Assembly (NCBI GenBank): GCA_049724395.1
Contig: JAUGWO010000302.1
Span: forward strand, 18,299-82,298
Origin: Spongospora subterranea f. sp. subterranea
Taxonomy: Eukaryota; Endomyxa: Phytomyxea; Phytomyxea; Plasmodiophorida
Direction of reading: 5' to 3'
DNA length: 64,000 nucleotides
Position 1 is the stretch's first letter. Every line of letters starts with the position of its first letter. The notes under the pieces were generated by a model, which did not search any database, was not told the DNA's origin, and saw nothing but the letters and a program-made list of their open reading frames with translations. The position numbers and the translations under genes were made by a program. Positions 12,115 through 24,501 of the stretch are shown piece by piece.

Positions 12115-12531
12115 ATGGCGGATGAGGTCAAGGTTGAAGCCGCGGCCGACGAGGAGAATCGCTGCGAAGAAAGGGAGGAAGCACGGGATCTGGAGCGAGT
12201 TACCGACTTTGTCGAGGAGTCGGAATTAGATGCCGATCGAATGTCAAATGTCTAAACCCTTGTCGTTATCGCACTGTAGGGTGTTGTCGATTAATGGTTT
12301 TCCGCTTTACAGGTGATGTCCATCTTCGAAAAAGAAGAGAAGACCAACCAAGCTGCAAAAGCGGCTCGGGACAAGGAGCTTCGTTTAGTGAAGGTCGACC
12401 CCAACAACGTCAAACTGGTTGCTGCTCAAATGGATATCGATGAGGAATTGGCTGAACAAGTATTACGTGAAAGTAGTGGCGACCCGGTTGAAGCTTTCAG
12501 GACTCTACTCAGGAGGAAAGTACTTGTATAA
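12115..12531 (+). CDS. HYPK: HYPK-like NatA-associated UBA protein
   Basis: Exons 12115-12249 and 12313-12531 (intron 63 nt) encode 117 residues. The N-terminal part is acidic and contains LERVTDFVEESELDADRM, the HYPK signature next to the helix that blocks the NatA active site. The C-terminal half (VDPNNVKLVAAQMDIDEELA to DPVEAFRTLL) is the NACA-type UBA domain. HYPK binds the NAA15-NAA10 N-terminal acetyltransferase on the ribosome and regulates it, and also acts as a chaperone. The length matches the family (about 120). The spacing to the divergent gene on the left is very short. Confidence 0.85.
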
Positions 12532-12696
12532 ATAGCCTAGTTCATTTCCATACAAGATGTGTGAAAGTCGTTCGATGTTTTATACTGGGGTTTTGTTTAA
12601 AAAATTTTTGTTATTGAAACTCTGCTGTTAACCTCGTTGGCTGCTGATTGTGGCCGCTCGACCCTATACAAGCAAACATGACTATGGTCGTTTTGT

Positions 12697-14640
12697 TCAG
12701 AACAATCGCCTTACCTGGTTAGCGATCGCAGATTTTCGGACAGTCGAAGGTTCTGAAATGTTTTGATGATCTCTTCCTTCTGTATTTGTGCCAGGACATG
12801 GTTGCGCTTTCTCTGAAGTTCGACCACAAATCAGTTTCTGCTCGACAATAATCTCTTTCCAAAATGCTCTCACTTCTTGAATCATTTCGCTCTTGACGCG
12901 CTGTAGCACACGACTTCGTTCGGCATCTTGATGGATCTTGGCGGCTATATGTATCCTTCTATAGTCGTCAATGCGCTTCTTCCTTCGCGTGGTCAGTTGT
13001 GTTTTGGTTTACAAAGTGTAATCTACCTCTCAACATTATCGAGTTTATCCTGAAGCTTCAGTCTTTGTTGCTCTTTCTTAATTTCTTGCTGCTCATGTCT
13101 CTTTTTATCTAGTTCGGCTTTCATTATTTGCGATTTTCGGTTTTTCTCCAGGACCTTGTTGATTTTTTTCTCCAGCTCTTTATCAGCCTCGTCCTTAATC
13201 TGTTTTCTTTTCAAATCAGCTTCCTGTCACGAAGCAGTTTAGCATCATCGAGACGGCTAAACTCAACGACAAACCCGTTTCTGCTTGTTCATATCCGACA
13301 TATTAGTTTGCATATGGTCGGCGAAGTTCTCTAGCTGTCGTGATTGCGATTCCATCTGTTCAGCCAAACGCGCTCGCTTCGCCTCGTTTTTCATCTGGTT
13401 CATTGCTAGTGTTTGTTCCACTCTTTCGCGCCTTTCCTGTGCTAAACGTGCCTTTTGCGCGATGGCCTAACCGAAATTGAGTCGCAATTATTGTGAGCTC
13501 CAAACGAAATTGTCAATAATACTGAATGTCACCATTTTCTTTTGCTCTTCCGTTTTTCTCCTCCTCATTTCATCTCTTCGCTGTAAAGCTTGAAGTTTTG
13601 TTATTATTCGGTCGTTGATTTCAGCATTGATTGCCTACATATCAACGCTCAGCTCGCGGGATCATTGTCAACGGATGATTGATTAACTTCGGTTCTGTTT
13701 CGAAACTCCAGCTGCCTAGAATACCTTTCCTCCGATTTTTTTCTGGCGTCATTCCTAAATATTGTGAACCGGTTGCCTCTTACACAAGTTTCCAGCTGAT
13801 GTATATTGACCTTCGTTCTCTCTCACGTTGCCGCTGCTCTCGCTGCGCTTTCATCGATTTCGCGTATATTTCTTCTTGAAGTGCTTTCCGACGTTCCCTT
13901 TCTTTCGCTTCCTCCTGACGCATCAATCAGCTTGCAGCCCGACCGACCAATCGATACCTTACTTCAGCCTTCCTTGCCTCCAATTGTCTAGCTTTGTCTA
14001 GCAATTCCTGCTGCATTTTTACTCGTTGCCTATGCAGAATTTCCTCTTTGTGTTTTTGCGCCAATTCCTTCTGTTTTTGCTTTTCTTTCAAGCTGAGAGC
14101 CTTCATCTCTGTTTTCAACAACTGTTCGAGTTCCTTTTTCCTGTCATAGCATATACTCTGTCAGCGTTTGCCTATGACAAACGGGATCTGCCCACCTGTC
14201 TTGCCATCAACTTCTGTAATCGGCTTTTTTCTGTCTCAATCATATCAGCTGTTGCTCCGCCAACAATTTTTTGTATGGCGTCTAGAGGAACGTTTTTTTT
14301 CGCCAGCTGAACGTTTTAACGGGATGAGAAGACGAACAGTAGATGAATATGTACTAAAACGCACCTTGTCAATATCAAGAGGCGGCTGCCACTTACTCTC
14401 CACCAGACGAGTTCGTGTCTCCCTGACAAGCTCCAGCAATTCAAGTCTAATTGCTCGTTGTTCAACCATTGTACAGCATTTCTTCCAGACGCTTTGATGA
14501 TGAGTACCTGCGGTTTTCAGCATGTTCATAGCGGAGATTACGTACAGCGGGCGAATCTTCGGGGTCAAATTCCAGATCTTCCAATTTGATAGGAATGAGA
14601 TCTTCCGCAATGATCCCCTCTCTTGCGCATGCCTAGACGC
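12697..14640 (-). CDS. Multi-exon coiled-coil protein, possibly ciliary
   Basis: Minus-strand reading gives a chain of exons dominated by Glu/Lys/Arg/Gln heptads, such as EKQKQKELAQKHKEEILHRQ (14100-14030), KERERRKALQEEIYAKSMKA (13910-13830), ITKLQALQRRDEMRRRKTEE (13600-13530), RRERVEQTLAMNQMKNEAKR (13440-13380) and EKKINKVLEKNRKSQIMKAE (13180-13100). An N-terminal part near 14620-14530 reads EDLIPIKLEDLEFDPED. The separate pieces are interrupted by 45-60-nt gaps with GT-AG ends. Trichohyalin-like proteins of this composition are mostly axonemal or basal-body components, which would mean a flagellated stage. Exact exons and the start were not fixed, and the family was not named. Confidence 0.55.
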
Positions 14641-15027
14641 ACAATATATATATCGAGAATCATTCAAATGAACAGCGCTACCTCTACTGATCTCGGAGAA
14701 AACCTTTGTACATATCGCAATGTGAAGTTAGAATCATGGTCCTGCAAAGTTCGTGTTCTCACAGAGCTTCTATCAGTTAAAAATCCGTTATTTGACCCTT
14801 CTTCGATTTGTTCTCTCGACATTAGGCTCGTTCTGAGATAGCAAAGCCAATAGTTGTGTTGAAACACAATAAAAATTGCATTGGTAATCTGGATCTAAGT
14901 ACTCGATCGACCCTATTATCAGCTTGAACCTTAATGTTGCAAGGGTCCAAGTATTTGAGCCCAGAAGATGCACGACATCTGATAAACAAACACATTCTCC
15001 GGGGACAGACCAAAGATAAGTCACTTT

Positions 15028-18000
15028 TTACTCAACACATTGAATTTTTGAATCAGCTTTTCCATAGCCACCTCCACCAGGTGTCAAAATGCGAATAATG
15101 TCACCTCTTCTAATAGGATACGTATCTTTACCTCCAAGATGAAGAAGCCGATTATCTTCAGCTCGAATTAGTTCATTCCGTCCTCGCTTTCCAGGTTCCC
15201 CTCCGTTCATGCCATATGGTGATAGGGTTCGACGCTCCGACAAAATAGAAATGGTCAAAGATGACAAAAACTCAATCTCTCGGACGACGCCGTCACCACC
15301 CTGATGGTTAAAGTTATTATCTGTACATACTCAACGAAGATAGTCTAACCATGAATCTTCCATTTCCGCCAGACCCTTTCCGAATTGAAAATGATCGAAG
15401 TATAACAGGATATCGTCTCTCAAAAATTTCCCTAACGACACAGAATCAATTCACGCACGATGATGAAAACTACTCCTTGATATTTTTACGGATCAGTAAT
15501 TCGAGTATTGGTCATATGCGTATGGACAGCCGATCTACCATGCCAATTTGGACCTGCTCCTGATCCTAAACATACCCAATCATTAGGGTTGCGAAAGATC
15601 TACTTGATAAGAATTTACCGCCTGCTATTGTTTCATAATAGCCAAATTTGCCATCAATCCCAAACGATAAATTATTCATGCACCCCTAAAGCACATTATG
15701 TCATCGTTTCAGTAGTACAATTCACCCAAAATAAGGTTACCAACTTGTGATGCTGCGCAACATTTAAAGGCCAACAAAATAACATCAGTAACACGTTGAC
15801 TCGTAAGAACGTTTCCTCCGACTACTGCGGCATCATTACTCGGATGAAGGAGCGAACCTTCTGGAATCAAGATCTGAATTGGCCGTAAACAACCTGTAAA
15901 AAATTAAAAATCGGACGTATTTGCGTTAGCGGAGTAACAGACCTTGGTTCAAAGGAATGTCCCTTCTGACTAAGCATCTTAAACAATATATTATTGCCGA
16001 ATACGTAATGGCGCGAGGGGCATTCCTTCAATAATGGTGGTTAAGGTGTACTTCTGAGGACGGCAATATGAATACTCCATACCAATTGCCATAAACCTGA
16101 GATCCGGTACCAGCGAAGTCAAATAATGCACTGCCATCACTAAAAATTCGATGAGCGAGGTAGTAAACGGATCAATGGACTGACTTGCGATCAATAGTAA
16201 CTGATAAAGAAATAGGACTACCATCATCCATGTAGTCCAAAGCGGAAACAGTATCAATTGCCAATAACCCTCTTGACGTTGACAAGTCAACTAGCATTTG
16301 CCGCACCGCACGTTCTGCGTTATCTTGAATAAAATTCATGTAGGCATGGACAATGTTCAAAGAATATTGCTTAATTAAATCTTCAAGTAATCGGATTCCT
16401 TTGTTGTTCGCAGCGACCTAACGAACAAGACGGTCATGACAGCACGTATGCTGGGTACATCACGAAATTTACCTGAGCATGAAGATCACTAATGCAGTCA
16501 TTGACGTTTCGCGAACAGCTCAGTAATCGTCTCGCTCCAGCTTCGTCGAAAACACCGTTTGAAACAAGTTTGAAAGAGTGGAATGCAGCCCCTTCTTCAT
16601 TTATAACTTTGCTGAATGCTGGCATTGAACCCGGTGTGATTCCGCCGATATCACTATGATGACCACGACATGCGACAAAGAACACTGCGCTGGAAAAACT
16701 TTCCATAAACACTGGAGTGATAACTGTAATGTCGGGAAGGTGTGATCCTCCAGCCCTATCAATACACAAAACGTCAGTTTGAAAATGCCTTGATTAGAAA
16801 GCAACTTACACCGGGTGATTGGACATGATTATGTCACCCTTGCTCCAGGCAGAGCCCAAATAAGATATTTGATATTTCACAGCCTTACCGAACACAATCA
16901 GTATAGCAGCACTGCACATTCACAGAGCTATATACCTCCTGCATCGCACCCAAATGCACCGGTCTAACCAACAATACGATTGTTAGCTTCAGGCAAGCGA
17001 TTGGGTGCAGCTTACAAATGTGGCGCATTTGCAACAAGCCCACCGTCAGGTCCAAATAATGCACATGAAAAGTCTACTCCATCACTTAGATTCTAAGAAA
17101 ATTAAAATGCCAACACTACCTAGGCGCTCTTTGATATTTGTGGAAATGGCAGTCCTTTGCAATGTTCGACCCATTTGTTCGGCAATACCCATAAAGCGAT
17201 GGCCAAATATTGATAATGTAACTGGGTCGCACATGGTTGGGGACAGAACGATGTTTGCGCTAGTCTCAACGACAATATCGATATCGCCAAACGCAGAAAC
17301 GATGGCGCTGCATCGCGGTTCGACGACAATTGTTGACGTACGGTCCACAATGATCGCAGGACCGTGAATGACGTGTCCAGCCAATAAACACTGCAAATCG
17401 AAAACAGCCTGATAAAAAATTGACTAATATGTGAAGTTGCATTCACTATAAGATTTACAGTGTCAACTGCGGCAACTAAGGGTCGGTTGTGATGGTCAAC
17501 GCCCGTTTGAAACCAGCACTTTGCACGTAATTGCGCCGATGGAATCAAGTTGCCATTTCCACATTCTTGAAGCTTCTCACGGATTCGCATCGGTTGCTTG
17601 GCCATTCCGCGAACCCTAATATCGTCTACTACGATGTCCCGGTCAAGATTGAACCCAAACTCACGCTTGTAAGAACTAATAAACTCTTGCTCGAATCCCA
17701 ACCTTCCCTGCAACGTCATAACCGCTTGTTCTGTTCCTGCATATCGCAAGTTCAAATACTCCTCAGTAAATATTTGTTCTGATGTAAATCCTTGAGACAT
17801 CAGCCTGCGTTTAACATTGTCTGATAGCGCCTGAAATCGTTCTGTAAAGTAGCAATCAATGCATCTCTCCACCTTTAATGGACGTGCACAAGGTTCTTGA
17901 CGTTCTACAACCACATCAGCTAAGCTAATACCGTAAGCTGACAGAATTCCCTAGAAAAAAATCGTTTCAGCAAACAAAATATGAAGCGCCGTACAGCCAT

Positions 18001-20048
18001 AATTACCGAGTATCGATGAATGAAAATTTTTTTTATTCCAAGTGAAACTGCTATGGCACAGCAATGTTGGCCTGCCGCGCCCCCAAAACAGGCTCTGAAT
18101 AAATAAGTTACCATGAGCCAACCGTTAAATTGCAGTAGACAGTTTCTCTGACAATATATGGTCACAGACATCATAACCTCTTGATTGAGTAAGATTCCTG
18201 ATTGGCCGGGACATTGATTCATTTGCGACTTGAACGAATCCGAAAGCGACTTGTTCAATAGTCATATTTTGACATTCTTCATCATGCGCTTCAATCAGTT
18301 CGAGGAATTTGACTTTGGCTGCTCTCTCGTCTAGCTGCTCAATCGATTCTAACTCATAAAATTCGCATATGTTCAAATTTCATGATGGTCAAGGCTTACC
18401 TTTTCCGAAGATTTTCGGAAACTGAGCTGGTATAATTCTCCCGAGAACGAGATTAGCATCGGTGAGAGACAGTGGTCCGCCTTTGCCATAGCATGCGGGA
18501 CCTATGATGATACACATTAACTAGGCAGACACCCATTTAAGTGCTTTACTGAACCGGGATCGGCTCCAGCTGAATCCGGACCAATATGATATATCCCGGA
18601 ATCAACAGTCAGACAGCTCCCACCGCCAGCAGCGATTGTCTTGATGTCAAGTTGTGGGGCCAATAAAGAGATGCCAGCTATTGTATTTTCAAATATATGC
18701 TCTGTAGTGGCCAATTGAAGTTTCTTGTCAAACAACAGTCAGCAGACGATTACCAAGCTTTCCATCATATCGAGAAACATCTGTTGAAGTACCGCCCATG
18801 TCAAACCCGACAACGGGGAAGCGTTTACCAGGAGGCTGTTCATGAAAAGCTGATTTCGAATATCCTATAACACCACCTGCAGGACCAGATAGTATAGCAC
18901 GGGATCCGGTGAATTCAGAGATCCTGGCAAGCCCTCCATCAGATTGCATAAGCGAAACGTCTGCCAGAGAGAGTAGACCATTATCAAATCCTGCGCTGAA
19001 ACTAGATATATAGCTAAGAATAACAATCGTCAATCGGTACAGTAGCATCTGGAAAATGGCACCACACTAACTCAGAGATGCATGGCGATAGATACGCATC
19101 TGCACAAGCAGTGAATCCTCGAGATACAATCTTGACCATGGGCAAAATCATCGACGAAACGGTGACATGTCTGAAGCCTACCTCCTGACTGATCGCATCA
19201 GCAACGGACAACGAACTCTTGCCAATTCGACCAACCTTCGCGATATTTGCGATTAATTGCTCGTGATTTTTGAAGGTAAACGAGTGCATCAGCACAATAG
19301 CGATACTACCAATTCCGATGTCTTTTAGTGTTGTAAGCGACTGCCTAATTTGTTCACAATTAGGTGAGGTAATAATCTTGACATTCTCATTGGTGATTCC
19401 TTGTTTTAAGTTCGCACCAAATTCATCAAAATCAGCCTGTACCGAGGCAGTAAATAAGGCCCCATCATCACACGTGGCGACGATTATGCACGATGACCTT
19501 ATTGTTGTTTGGAATTATCTGAATCCTTTCATCTATCTCAACAACTTGTTCATAAAGCAGGTCAGGGTTGGAAATTTCCAATGAAAATATGTCTGGACGC
19601 GCTTGATTCCCAATTTGTAGGAGATCCGCAAACCCTTTCGTGATTAACAATCCTACACGGGCGCCTTTCCTTTCTAGTAGAGAGTTGGTAGCTACTGTGG
19701 TTCCCAGTCGGATTGATTCTAACTTCAAAAGTCAGGCCTGATATTTGACCTTGTAGTAGATTCATTACCAATGTTTGATATATCCAAAGGTTGATCTGGC
19801 GCATGAGGTAGACCAGTTCCTATCTCCAGCGCTCGTCGAATCCCTTCCCTGGCCGCATCAGGATACGAGCTGCTTTTTGAAAGTAGTTTAAGGATTATAG
19901 GGTCCTGGCCGTCGCTTCTTTCAGCGAATACATCGGTGAAGGTGCCTTGATGTGCCACAAACCGGTTTAGCTCTTGATTACTTATATCATAGTATGAGAA
20001 CAATAACCTACCCCCGCTGTCGATAGCGAATCGATATTTGCACGACAT
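15028..20048 (-). CDS. OPLAH: 5-oxoprolinase (ATP-hydrolysing), 23 exons
   Basis: Twenty-three exons, from 20048-20012 to 15300-15028, join in phase to 1272 residues (human 1288). Landmarks in order: [15 protein letters not shown] (N-terminal nucleotide-binding region, cut by the first intron), [50 protein letters not shown] (hydantoinase A part), [16 protein letters not shown], then the hydantoinase B part with [68 protein letters not shown] and LTPGGGGYG. The enzyme opens 5-oxo-L-proline to glutamate with ATP, in the gamma-glutamyl cycle, in the cytosol. Introns are 45-69 nt and one exon is only 28 nt (16936-16963). Every splice phase agrees, so the gene looks intact. It lies convergent or close to the coiled-coil gene at 14640. 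Confidence 0.95.
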
Positions 20049-20382
20049 GAATGTAACAGTGTGATTGATATCCAGTCGTGTGTAACCCGTTTCTCACTAT
20101 TCACTACAATACCGGAAAAAACAACGCGCACGCTCTATTGTTGTAATGTCACCACATAACGATACACACCTTCTCCCTCCGTCTGCCAAAATGTGTTCAG
20201 ATAGTAAACACCGCGTTCATTTATCATTGTACGAAACCCATTGCTGCTTCTTCACCAAACCATTACAGCAATAGGATCACTTCGATTGTTTTTATATAGC
20301 AAATGATTCGCTTTGTAAAGGCTAAATATTCGAATATATCAAATGATACATTCGTGTTAAGATTTTGAGATTACCGGTTAGT

Positions 20383-22290
20383 TCATACCAGTTTAGTCGG
20401 CGGTGGATGTTTGCGGTAGGCGATGAGATCTTCAAAGTCATGCATTGTGTTCATAACTTCTTGTTGAAATGTCGTACGGGCGACATAATCGAAATCAGCG
20501 AATACTGGGTACCTCTTCTTGCTGCTTGGATTATCAGCGGCTTCAACGTATTCGGCGTTTACTGAACCATTGCTTGGTATGAACGGTGTCACCATGTGCT
20601 TTCTTTCCAATCGATTCCAGTCAAATCCTTTAAAGAATTCATGGTTTTTGATCTCATCCGCTCCATTATGACCCAATCGAACATTTGAGTCCATTTGCAG
20701 GGTCGCTAATACAAACGACTTGGCGTGTTCATCGATATTCTCTGGCCAAACCATATCTCTAATGGCTGATTCGAACATTCCTCGAAGTAAGGTAGTTTTT
20801 CGCCTTCTCATCGTATCAATATGCTTTTTCTTCTCTGTATCTGGCAGTGCAGCCTTGACATTCATTGGCGATATCGGTGTATCAGGGCCTGCAGCGGCTT
20901 CTCCACCTTCACCTCCAATCGGTGTTTTGATTGTCGTCCTCACCTCTCGGCGACTAATTGATGTCTTGATACTGGTTAGTTGCCGGATTGACCTAGTTAA
21001 AATTGAGGACACCAGGCCCTCTTTAGGCTTCTCTTGCTCTCGCCATATCTTAGTGAATGGGTTTTTGTTGGTCAGCATCTTATAAATACAGACGCCCAAA
21101 GCCCACCAGTCTACTTCAAACCTATATCCCGCCATACACTGCTCTGGAGCCATGAACGATCTGGTCCCGCAATGCTCGTAAAGCTGCTGACCATCGGGCA
21201 GCGTTGCACACAAACCCAGGTCGGCCAATCTCACATATCCTGATGAACATATTAACAGTGTGTTTCAAAACATGAGTAAAATGTTTTTTACCATCACTGT
21301 CCAGTAAAACATTCTCTAATTTCAAGTCGCGGTATACAATCGACTGACTATGTAAATGAGACAAGGCTAGAACAATTCCAGCAGCGTAAAACCGGACCCA
21401 AGATAATGCAAATCGGCCCTTATTGTGAAGATGATATTCCAGTTCACCACCAGTTACCAGATCCATTACGAAATACAAATTAGTATGATTTTGAAAGGCA
21501 TAATGAAGTCCCACAATGAATGGATGGCTAACTCGGGTTAGAAAATGCCTCTGAATGTGTCAATTTTGGTTTTACCAGGTCAGATTTTTAACCAACTCAC
21601 GATATTCCAACCTCATTTTGTAGCAGGCGTTCTCGCTTTCTCTCAATTACCCTCTCTTTGCTCATCTCTTTGCACGCGTACATCTGTCGTGTGTCCAGCT
21701 TCCTCGCCGCGTAAACTTTACCGAACCCACCTTTGCCTAACACGCGTATGAACTCGAAATCACGTCTAGAAACCGTCATCGTCTCTTTCGCACGAAACGA
21801 CAAAAGCCTAGAATAGTAGTGGCTATACAGAAACTTCTGGAAATGCGTCCATCAACAAATCTCGTTGCACATTGCGTTTTGCTGAGGCAAATATATCTTC
21901 ATCGTCGGATCTTCGTTCAAGCTTCGATAAAATAAGCCTTCGTATGGGCTCAGCGACTGTCACTGATAACCGCGATTCCTTCTGTAAGTATTTTTGCACA
22001 ATCTTCTTGCAGACCTGCCATCTGTACGCGCCGTTAGGTAATTCTTCAAACTGCATCACTTCCCCAAGAAACAGGGTCATATCGATACATTTGATCGTAC
22101 GCAGAAATTGATTGAAAAAAACGATTCCTAATGGTTCGCGAAGGACCGCCTCTAAGGTCTCCGTTAATCTGGCAGCAGCAATTTCGCTCTTTGCGACATC
22201 CTGTACTGATAAAGGGACTTGAACCTGGAATTGCTGCCTGAGAGCATACAGATATGTCTCATTCTCGGCAAACTGCTGGATAACTTCCAT
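20383..22290 (-). CDS. GRK-like kinase: RGS domain plus AGC kinase
   Basis: The first coding block (22290-21830) is an RGS domain (TLEAVLREPLGIVFFNQFL, LFLGEVMQFEEL). It is followed by an AGC kinase: glycine loop VLGKGGFGKVYAA, MYACKEM with the ATP lysine, VYRDLKLENVLL, LADLGLC (DLG rather than DFG, as in GRKs), SFMAPEQ and DWWALGVCIYKML. Introns are 21551-21611 and 21240-21291; the last exon ends at 20383. About 85 Ser/Thr/Lys-rich residues are inserted in the C-lobe after NPFTKIW. This order of domains is that of G-protein-coupled receptor kinases, which phosphorylate active receptors at the membrane. Near 21830 the RGS frame (ending DAFPE) and the next conserved piece (FLYSHYYSRLL) are one base out of step: either a real frameshift, an assembly error, or a 34-nt intron that would skip conserved residues. 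Confidence 0.75.
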
Positions 22291-22482
22291 ATGGGTAATG
22301 AAAGGTATAATGTTCGATCAATACAGAGTACACGTTTGCGCATGGTATGCGAAGGACCACTGCCCAGTAAATGTCAGACGATATGTACTGACAGATGCAA
22401 CCAAGAGTGTCTTTTGAAAAGCAATTGTGCTGATAGTCATCTATTTGAAACACTGAACTGATTGGTTTTTGTGTGTTTTATG

Positions 22483-23600
22483 TCAGAACTCAAAAAGATC
22501 AGGATTGGTTCCATAAGATTGTTGTTCGGTTAGGACACTATCTTCGTAATTGTAGTTAACCATAGCGTTTCGTATTTCTTTGTATGTTCCAAGTGCGTCT
22601 TCTCTGAGCCGCTTCTGATGATCTTCACTTTCACCAACCTTACATGCGCTATTGACAAAAAGCTGGCAAACTAGCTCATCAGAATTCTCGAAATGATTTA
22701 GCAATAGTGACCAAATACCCTAAGTATAGGCAAGGACAGCTTTCTTGCCGTGAAGTTGATAAGCGATGGAGGAATAACGCCCAACCTCAGGTCGATGTCG
22801 ACGATGATGACCATGGATGTAATTTTTTCGGATATGGGCCTGATGACTGCGCCTGCTGATAAAACTACAATACGACTGAACTGATCAAGAGCCTTGATTC
22901 AATCAGTCAGTCCAAGGAAACTCTGATTTTCCGCAAAATTCAGGGCTAACCTTTGGCGCAACAACACCCACGTCAGGAGCCGATTCAAACGACGCTCCAA
23001 AGAGACAGACACATTTTTCCTCGGTTAAGTCAAATCCAGACATGTCAAGGGTCAAATCCCGAGGGGTAAATGGCCAAATTGGTGTGAATTTAACGTGCAT
23101 CAACTTCCTGAACTTGTTGATAAGGAGAGGATGTACTTCAAGCGACATCAACGAGTTGGAAAGGATCTTTGGCAGAAGGTCGAACTCATTCGCAATCGCT
23201 AAAAATGGTTAGCATGGAACGAGGTGAGAATCGGAATTCCTACTTACTTAACAAGTCGAACAAAGAGCATTCCATTCTCCTGGCTTCAACCTTCAACGAT
23301 AAAAACCCCTTATCGTCAATTCGATGAAATGTTTTCAAAAAAAGGACCTTCAGATACCAATACGACAATGGGCCCTTACAATAATCCAGGACAATGCTTC
23401 AACAACTGACCTTATCTTCGCTTGATAACGTCCATCCTAGACCGTCGGATTTGGCCTCTTTCAGCAAGGTGCGAACATTTTTAACGTCTTTTGCTAGAAC
23501 CTCGAAAGCTGGACAAGTGCGAAGCTCTTCAACGATCGATAGCACCTGAGTCGTCGATTGGCTCAACATCGCTTAACAGAGGTGCTGGAAACGGGCGAAC
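22483..23600 (-). CDS. START-domain lipid-binding protein
   Basis: Minus-strand pieces read, in order, VEELRTCPAFEVLAKDVKNV ending GWTLSSEDK (23570-23420), FHRIDDKGFLSLKVEARRME then CSLFDLL (about 23330-23240), ANEFDLLPKILSNSLMSLEV then HPLLINKFRKLMHVKFTPIW (23200-23090), PRDLTLDMSGFDLTEEKCVC (to about 22960), then VVLSAGAVIRPIS and PPSLINFTARKLSLPILR (22870-22740), and a 73-residue acidic tail ending at 22483. The order and motifs are those of the START fold, including the final amphipathic helix. START proteins bind sterols or other lipids in a deep pocket. The sites between exons look like GT-AG introns of 50-70 nt; one junction after the first exon is one base off and so uncertain. The true start may lie further upstream (near 23880). 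Confidence 0.6.
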
Positions 23601-24086
23601 CTTGGGCGGCTGTACCGCTAGATCTAATGATGATGTTTGACGCCTCAATTCGGACAATGCCGAATCAGCAAGAAATATTTTCTGTAAATCTATCAACGCC
23701 TGGATCCGCTGAAAGTCTTGAGCAAACCCTTGCGCTTGGGTCTGGTTGGAATTCAACATTAGCGCCATGGAATAGCAGTGAACTTCGATCCCAAATTTGA
23801 GTCGACTGTAATCCTAGAAGTGCAAGTACCAATTGATCATGAAATTCATTTGAGATTGAATCTGTGAAAAATCCGAACAAAAACCGTATCTGGAATTGTG
23901 GGTCGTCTTCTTCTGCGACGAAATCGACATCGTCAAGTCAAAAAACATTTCGAGAGTGAGCCCATTCTGCCACTGACGAACTGTTAAGCAACACGGCTAC
24001 TACATCAAAACAACAGCTTTCGACTGTTGAACTTTTCAATGCAATCCGCGGATGTTCATTAAGCTTAAAATCAACTTTATAAAGGT

Positions 24087-24501
24087 CTATTCTTCAGGGC
24101 GACCCATTGGGTCATCGGTTTCGGCTGTTTCTTCAAAGTCTTGGACATCTTCGGGAACACCGCGAATATACAAGACGTTGTTGCACCTATAAGATAACCG
24201 ATGAGTTTTGATAATTGCTGAACTCCATTTTGGCAATACCTAATTAGAACTTCGCCTAGATTTTCTGCAAATTTGGAATCAATCCATTCCTCAGTGCTAG
24301 CGAGTTGCAGGTTCATATATGCATCGACAGAGACCAGAAACCCGCGATATTCCATGCCCCATTTTAGCTTAACCGCGACCGGTTTCCCTGTGAGATCCTG
24401 CAAAAAGGGCTTCGGGTTGACAATCTAAGCAGAATACGCATTACGTCAGGCCGATTGACGATAGGATTCGGGTTGAAGGCAATGACCTGGGGAGCCGACA
24501 T
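24087..24501 (-). CDS. SNRPF: Spliceosomal Sm protein F
   Basis: Three exons (24501-24487, 24424-24240, 24186-24087) join to 99 residues. The first exon codes only for MSAPQ. The protein then reads [20 protein letters not shown] (Sm1 motif, with [20 protein letters not shown]) and, across the second intron, [15 protein letters not shown] (Sm2 motif), with an acidic tail. SmF is one of the seven Sm proteins that form a ring on U1, U2, U4 and U5 snRNA in the spliceosome. The length and the motif order fit the family well. Confidence 0.93.

Noticed and set aside
23558-23800. Plus-strand frame opposite the START gene
   Set aside because: Opposes better supported coding on the minus strand; no domain.
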